9,071 nt of DNA, taken from contig JAHEMU010000091.1 in assembly GCA_024643485.1 (NCBI GenBank), positions 1 to 9,071 on the forward strand, given 5' to 3'. Shown piece after piece: positions 6,725-9,071 of this stretch. A model generated the notes under the pieces. The model saw nothing but the letters and a program-made list of their open reading frames with translations. It did not search any database and was not told the DNA's origin. Made by a program: the position numbers and the translations under genes. Source of the DNA: Cytophagales bacterium. GTDB lineage: Bacteria > Bacteroidota > Bacteroidia > Cytophagales > Cyclobacteriaceae. Numbering within the stretch: the first letter of the stretch is position 1; the number at the start of each line of letters is the position of its first letter.

Positions 6725-8950
6725 TTAGTTCTTCTTATCGTTGAATTTATCAAATTGTGATTTCACCTCCACCCTTGGGAAGGCATTGTCTCCTTCATTG
6801 GTGTCGGCTGTTTCTTTACTTGGATCTAGTACGATGTTAGTCACTTCTTTTTTGAACGAGAATACTTTTGTTACCTCATATTCATTCATCCTCCAAATCT
6901 CTGCTGGCAAGGTCACTTTTTCCTTTGTTCCGTCAGTAAAAGTGAATTCTAAAATAATAGGCATCACTAATCCTCCGATGTTTTTAAAAGTCACTTCATA
7001 GAAATTTTTCTCGGACAATTTTTTGATGATTTCTTTATCGTTCACTCTGGCTTTAAATTCTCCATAAAAACGATCAGGGGTTTCTGAAACAGAGAAAAAT
7101 GAAGGTCCTTTACTGAAATCAGCAGCTTTTTCATCGTTTCCTCCTTTGCCTAGGCTTCCAGATTGAGTGGATTGTACTTGACCTTCAAGCTGAACGTTTT
7201 CTTGTTTTACTTTATACCATTTCACGTTGTCTACAGCAATGTCCACGTGATCAACGGTGTAGAACCATCCTTTCCAGAACCAATCTAGATCCACACCACT
7301 GGCATCTTCCATGCTTCGGAAGAAATCTGCAGGTTTTGGATGCTTGAATGCCCATCTTTCTGAATAGGTTTTAAATGCTTTATCAAACAATTCAGGGCCC
7401 ATAACGGTTTCACGTAGGATACTGAGTGCCGTAGCGGGTTTTGCATACGCATTATTTCCGAATTGAATGATTTGTTCTGAATTGGTCATAATTGGACGAA
7501 TATATAATTTATCGCCTTTCATATAGTTCACAATGTTTTCAGGAACACCTCTTCTAGACGGGAAGTTTTCATAGGCTTCTTGCTCAGTTCTGAATTGAAC
7601 AAAGGTGTTTAATCCTTCATCCATCCAAGTCCACTGGCGTTCGTCAGAGTTGATAATCATAGGGAAAAAGTTATGTCCTACTTCATGGATAATAACACCT
7701 ATCATTCCATATTTTAATGCATCACTATAATTCCCTTTTTCGTCTGGGCGACCAAAGTTGAAACAAATCATCGGATATTCCATTCCAATAGAAGCTGCGT
7801 GAACGGAAATTGCAACAGGATACGGGTAATCTATGGTATATTTTGAATAAACTTCTAAGGTGTTTTTAACTGCTAATGTCGATTCTTTTTCCCACAACGG
7901 ATTCCCTTCTTTAGGATAATACGACATAGCAAGTGGGGTTTTGTCACCAACTTTTACGGCTTGAGCATCCCAGATGAATTTTCTCGAAGAGGCAAATGCA
8001 AAATCTCGAACATTATCCGCTTTGAATTTCCAAGTGGAAGTCGATTTGCTTTTTGATTTTTCCTTTTTGGTAGCTTCTTTTTCAGTTACAATGATAACAG
8101 GTTTGTCAAAAGTGGTTTTCGCTTGATCAAATCGCTTCATTTCATCTGCGGTTAAAACTTTAGATGGATTTTGAAGTACACCTGTTGATGCAATGATATG
8201 ATCGGAAGGAACCGTGATATCAACTTCATAATTTCCAAAAGAAAGGGTGAATTCACCACTTCCTAAGAATTGTTTAGTCTGCCATCCTTCATAATCATCA
8301 AATACCGCCATACGTGGGTAGAATTGGGCGATGGTATATACAAAGTTGTCATCTTTAGGGAAGTATTCATAGCCGCTTCTGCCGCCATCCATCATACGGT
8401 CGTTTATATGGTAATTCCACTCCACATTGAATACAATTTTTTCACCTGATTTAAGTTCAGTAGGCAAATCAATACGCATCATCGTTTTGTTGATGGTGTA
8501 TTTCAAATTTTTGCCACTTGCGTCGGTTAATGAGGTTAGATTGAATCCACCTTTGTAATCTGATAAGTCGTTTGCGTATGATTCAGTAAATTTCGCTGGA
8601 ATCTTATCTGAAATCTGACTTGTAGAACTCAATGGAGTATTGGAATCCTGCGCACGCATATTTTGATCCAATTGCATCCATAAATAAGTCAGGTTTTCTG
8701 GTGAATTGTTGTGATAAGTAACCTCTTCTTTTCCACTGATGGTTTGTTTTTCATCATTCAGCGTAATTGAGATTTTATAATCGGCTTGTTGCTGCCAGTA
8801 TTTTGGACCTGGAGCACCCGCGCCGGTACGATATTCATTTGGTGTAGGCAATGTTTGTCCAAGTTGTTCAAACTTTTGCTTCCATTCCTGATCCTGACCA
8901 AAGCTAAAAAAGCTTATCAGAAGTAGAGATACTAAAAAAACGTTTTTCAT
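6725..8950 (-). CDS. Exported M1-family zinc metallopeptidase
   Basis: This is a predicted periplasmic or surface aminopeptidase-type enzyme of 741 residues that removes or cleaves near N-terminal residues of peptides. A signal peptide covers about 1-18, ending FSFG before Gln19. A beta-rich N-terminal domain follows. The catalytic domain has GMEYP (389-393) where classical M1 enzymes have GxMEN, and HEVGH (422-426) followed after exactly 18 residues by Glu445 in DEGLNTF, which completes the M1 zinc site. Tyr502 in NAYAKPATAL fits the transition-state Tyr of the family. A Lys/Ser-rich stretch (about 291-305) precedes the catalytic domain and looks like a flexible insertion. The C-terminal part (about 570-741) is beta-rich and acidic near its end; I see no type IX secretion tail. 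The gene starts 13 bases after a HupE/UreJ-like gene, probably in one operon, and ends at a strong terminator. GMEYP suggests a subgroup of M1 whose substrate is unknown. Confidence 0.95.
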   Translation of the reverse strand: MKNVFLVSLLLISFFSFGQDQEWKQKFEQLGQTLPTPNEYRTGAGAPGPKYWQQQADYKISITLNDEKQTISGKEEVTYHNNSPENLTYLWMQLDQNMRAQDSNTPLSSTSQISDKIPAKFTESYANDLSDYKGGFNLTSLTDASGKNLKYTINKTMMRIDLPTELKSGEKIVFNVEWNYHINDRMMDGGRSGYEYFPKDDNFVYTIAQFYPRMAVFDDYEGWQTKQFLGSGEFTLSFGNYEVDITVPSDHIIASTGVLQNPSKVLTADEMKRFDQAKTTFDKPVIIVTEKEATKKEKSKSKSTSTWKFKADNVRDFAFASSRKFIWDAQAVKVGDKTPLAMSYYPKEGNPLWEKESTLAVKNTLEVYSKYTIDYPYPVAISVHAASIGMEYPMICFNFGRPDEKGNYSDALKYGMIGVIIHEVGHNFFPMIINSDERQWTWMDEGLNTFVQFRTEQEAYENFPSRRGVPENIVNYMKGDKLYIRPIMTNSEQIIQFGNNAYAKPATALSILRETVMGPELFDKAFKTYSERWAFKHPKPADFFRSMEDASGVDLDWFWKGWFYTVDHVDIAVDNVKWYKVKQENVQLEGQVQSTQSGSLGKGGNDEKAADFSKGPSFFSVSETPDRFYGEFKARVNDKEIIKKLSEKNFYEVTFKNIGGLVMPIILEFTFTDGTKEKVTLPAEIWRMNEYEVTKVFSFKKEVTNIVLDPSKETADTNEGDNAFPRVEVKSQFDKFNDKKN

Positions 8951-8963
8951 AATTTTGAATTTA

Positions 8964-9071
8964 TTACCATATATTATTTTGAAGCATTAGAAGAAGTGCG
9001 ATTCCTCCACCAAAGGATGAAATAACTAATCTCCAGTCGCGTTTATTGACATTCATCAAATCAACAAAAAG
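8964..9071 (-). CDS. C-terminal fragment of a HupE/UreJ-like membrane protein
   Basis: An open frame enters from the right edge and ends at TAA (8964-8966), giving the last 35 residues. They contain NVNKRDWRLVIS, then a Gly-rich hydrophobic helix, and the end LLLMLQNNIW. A basic RDW loop leading into a last membrane helix and a terminal Asn-x-x-x-Trp is how I remember flavobacterial HupE/UreJ proteins ending. The family is linked to nickel or cobalt supply in hydrogenase and urease operons, but the Bacteroidota members have no assigned role. The gene lies 13 bases upstream of the M1 peptidase gene on the same strand, which points to one transcript. The assignment rests on a short stretch, so the frame is firm and the family is moderately sure. 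Confidence 0.72.
   Translation of the reverse strand, partial: LFVDLMNVNKRDWRLVISSFGGGIALLLMLQNNIW

Noticed and set aside
6725..6950. Type IX secretion C-terminal domain on the M1 peptidase
   Set aside because: The last residues are acidic and Lys/Asn-rich without the usual sorting-domain pattern.
6741..7001. Plus-strand open frame of 86 codons over the 3' end of the peptidase gene
   Set aside because: It is antisense to a well-supported coding region and has no domain or leader signal.

Overview
The window looks like ordinary chromosome from a low-GC member of the Bacteroidota, most likely a flavobacterium-type organism. The evidence is AT-rich DNA, Sec signal peptides ending just before Gln (KA|Q, SA|Q, FG|Q), a sensor kinase with a periplasmic two-component-regulator propeller and Y_Y_Y domain, and short A-rich leaders with few Shine-Dalgarno sequences. 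No rRNA, tRNA, insertion sequence, phage gene or CRISPR array is visible. Every gene I can support lies on the minus strand, so transcription runs from high to low coordinates.

In transcription order the window opens with the last 35 residues of a small membrane protein whose end resembles the HupE/UreJ family (8964-9071). Thirteen bases later comes an exported M1-family zinc metallopeptidase (6725-8950). A strong intrinsic terminator (6665-6706) follows it. Only 13 bases beyond its T-tract is the start of rmuC (5344-6651), a membrane-anchored coiled-coil protein with the RmuC nuclease-like domain. A 355-base gap (4989-5343) then holds no credible gene, but it has several AT-rich palindromes and near-repeats, including a perfect 16-base palindrome just upstream of the next start codon.

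Next is a sodium-dependent transporter of the neurotransmitter:sodium symporter family (3606-4988). After a 123-base gap with a perfect 10-bp inverted repeat comes a large propeller-type sensor histidine kinase (453-3482). Three bases after its stop begins a small exported protein of unknown function that runs off the window's left edge (1-449).

The likely transcription units are hupE-like plus M1 peptidase, closed by the terminator; rmuC; the transporter; and the kinase with the exported protein. I see no single multi-gene system linking them and nothing that clearly qualifies as a new biological system. The points most worth checking are the terminator almost touching rmuC, the palindrome in the transporter leader, the altered gate residue in the transporter, and the kinase without a regulator that is coupled to an unknown exported protein.
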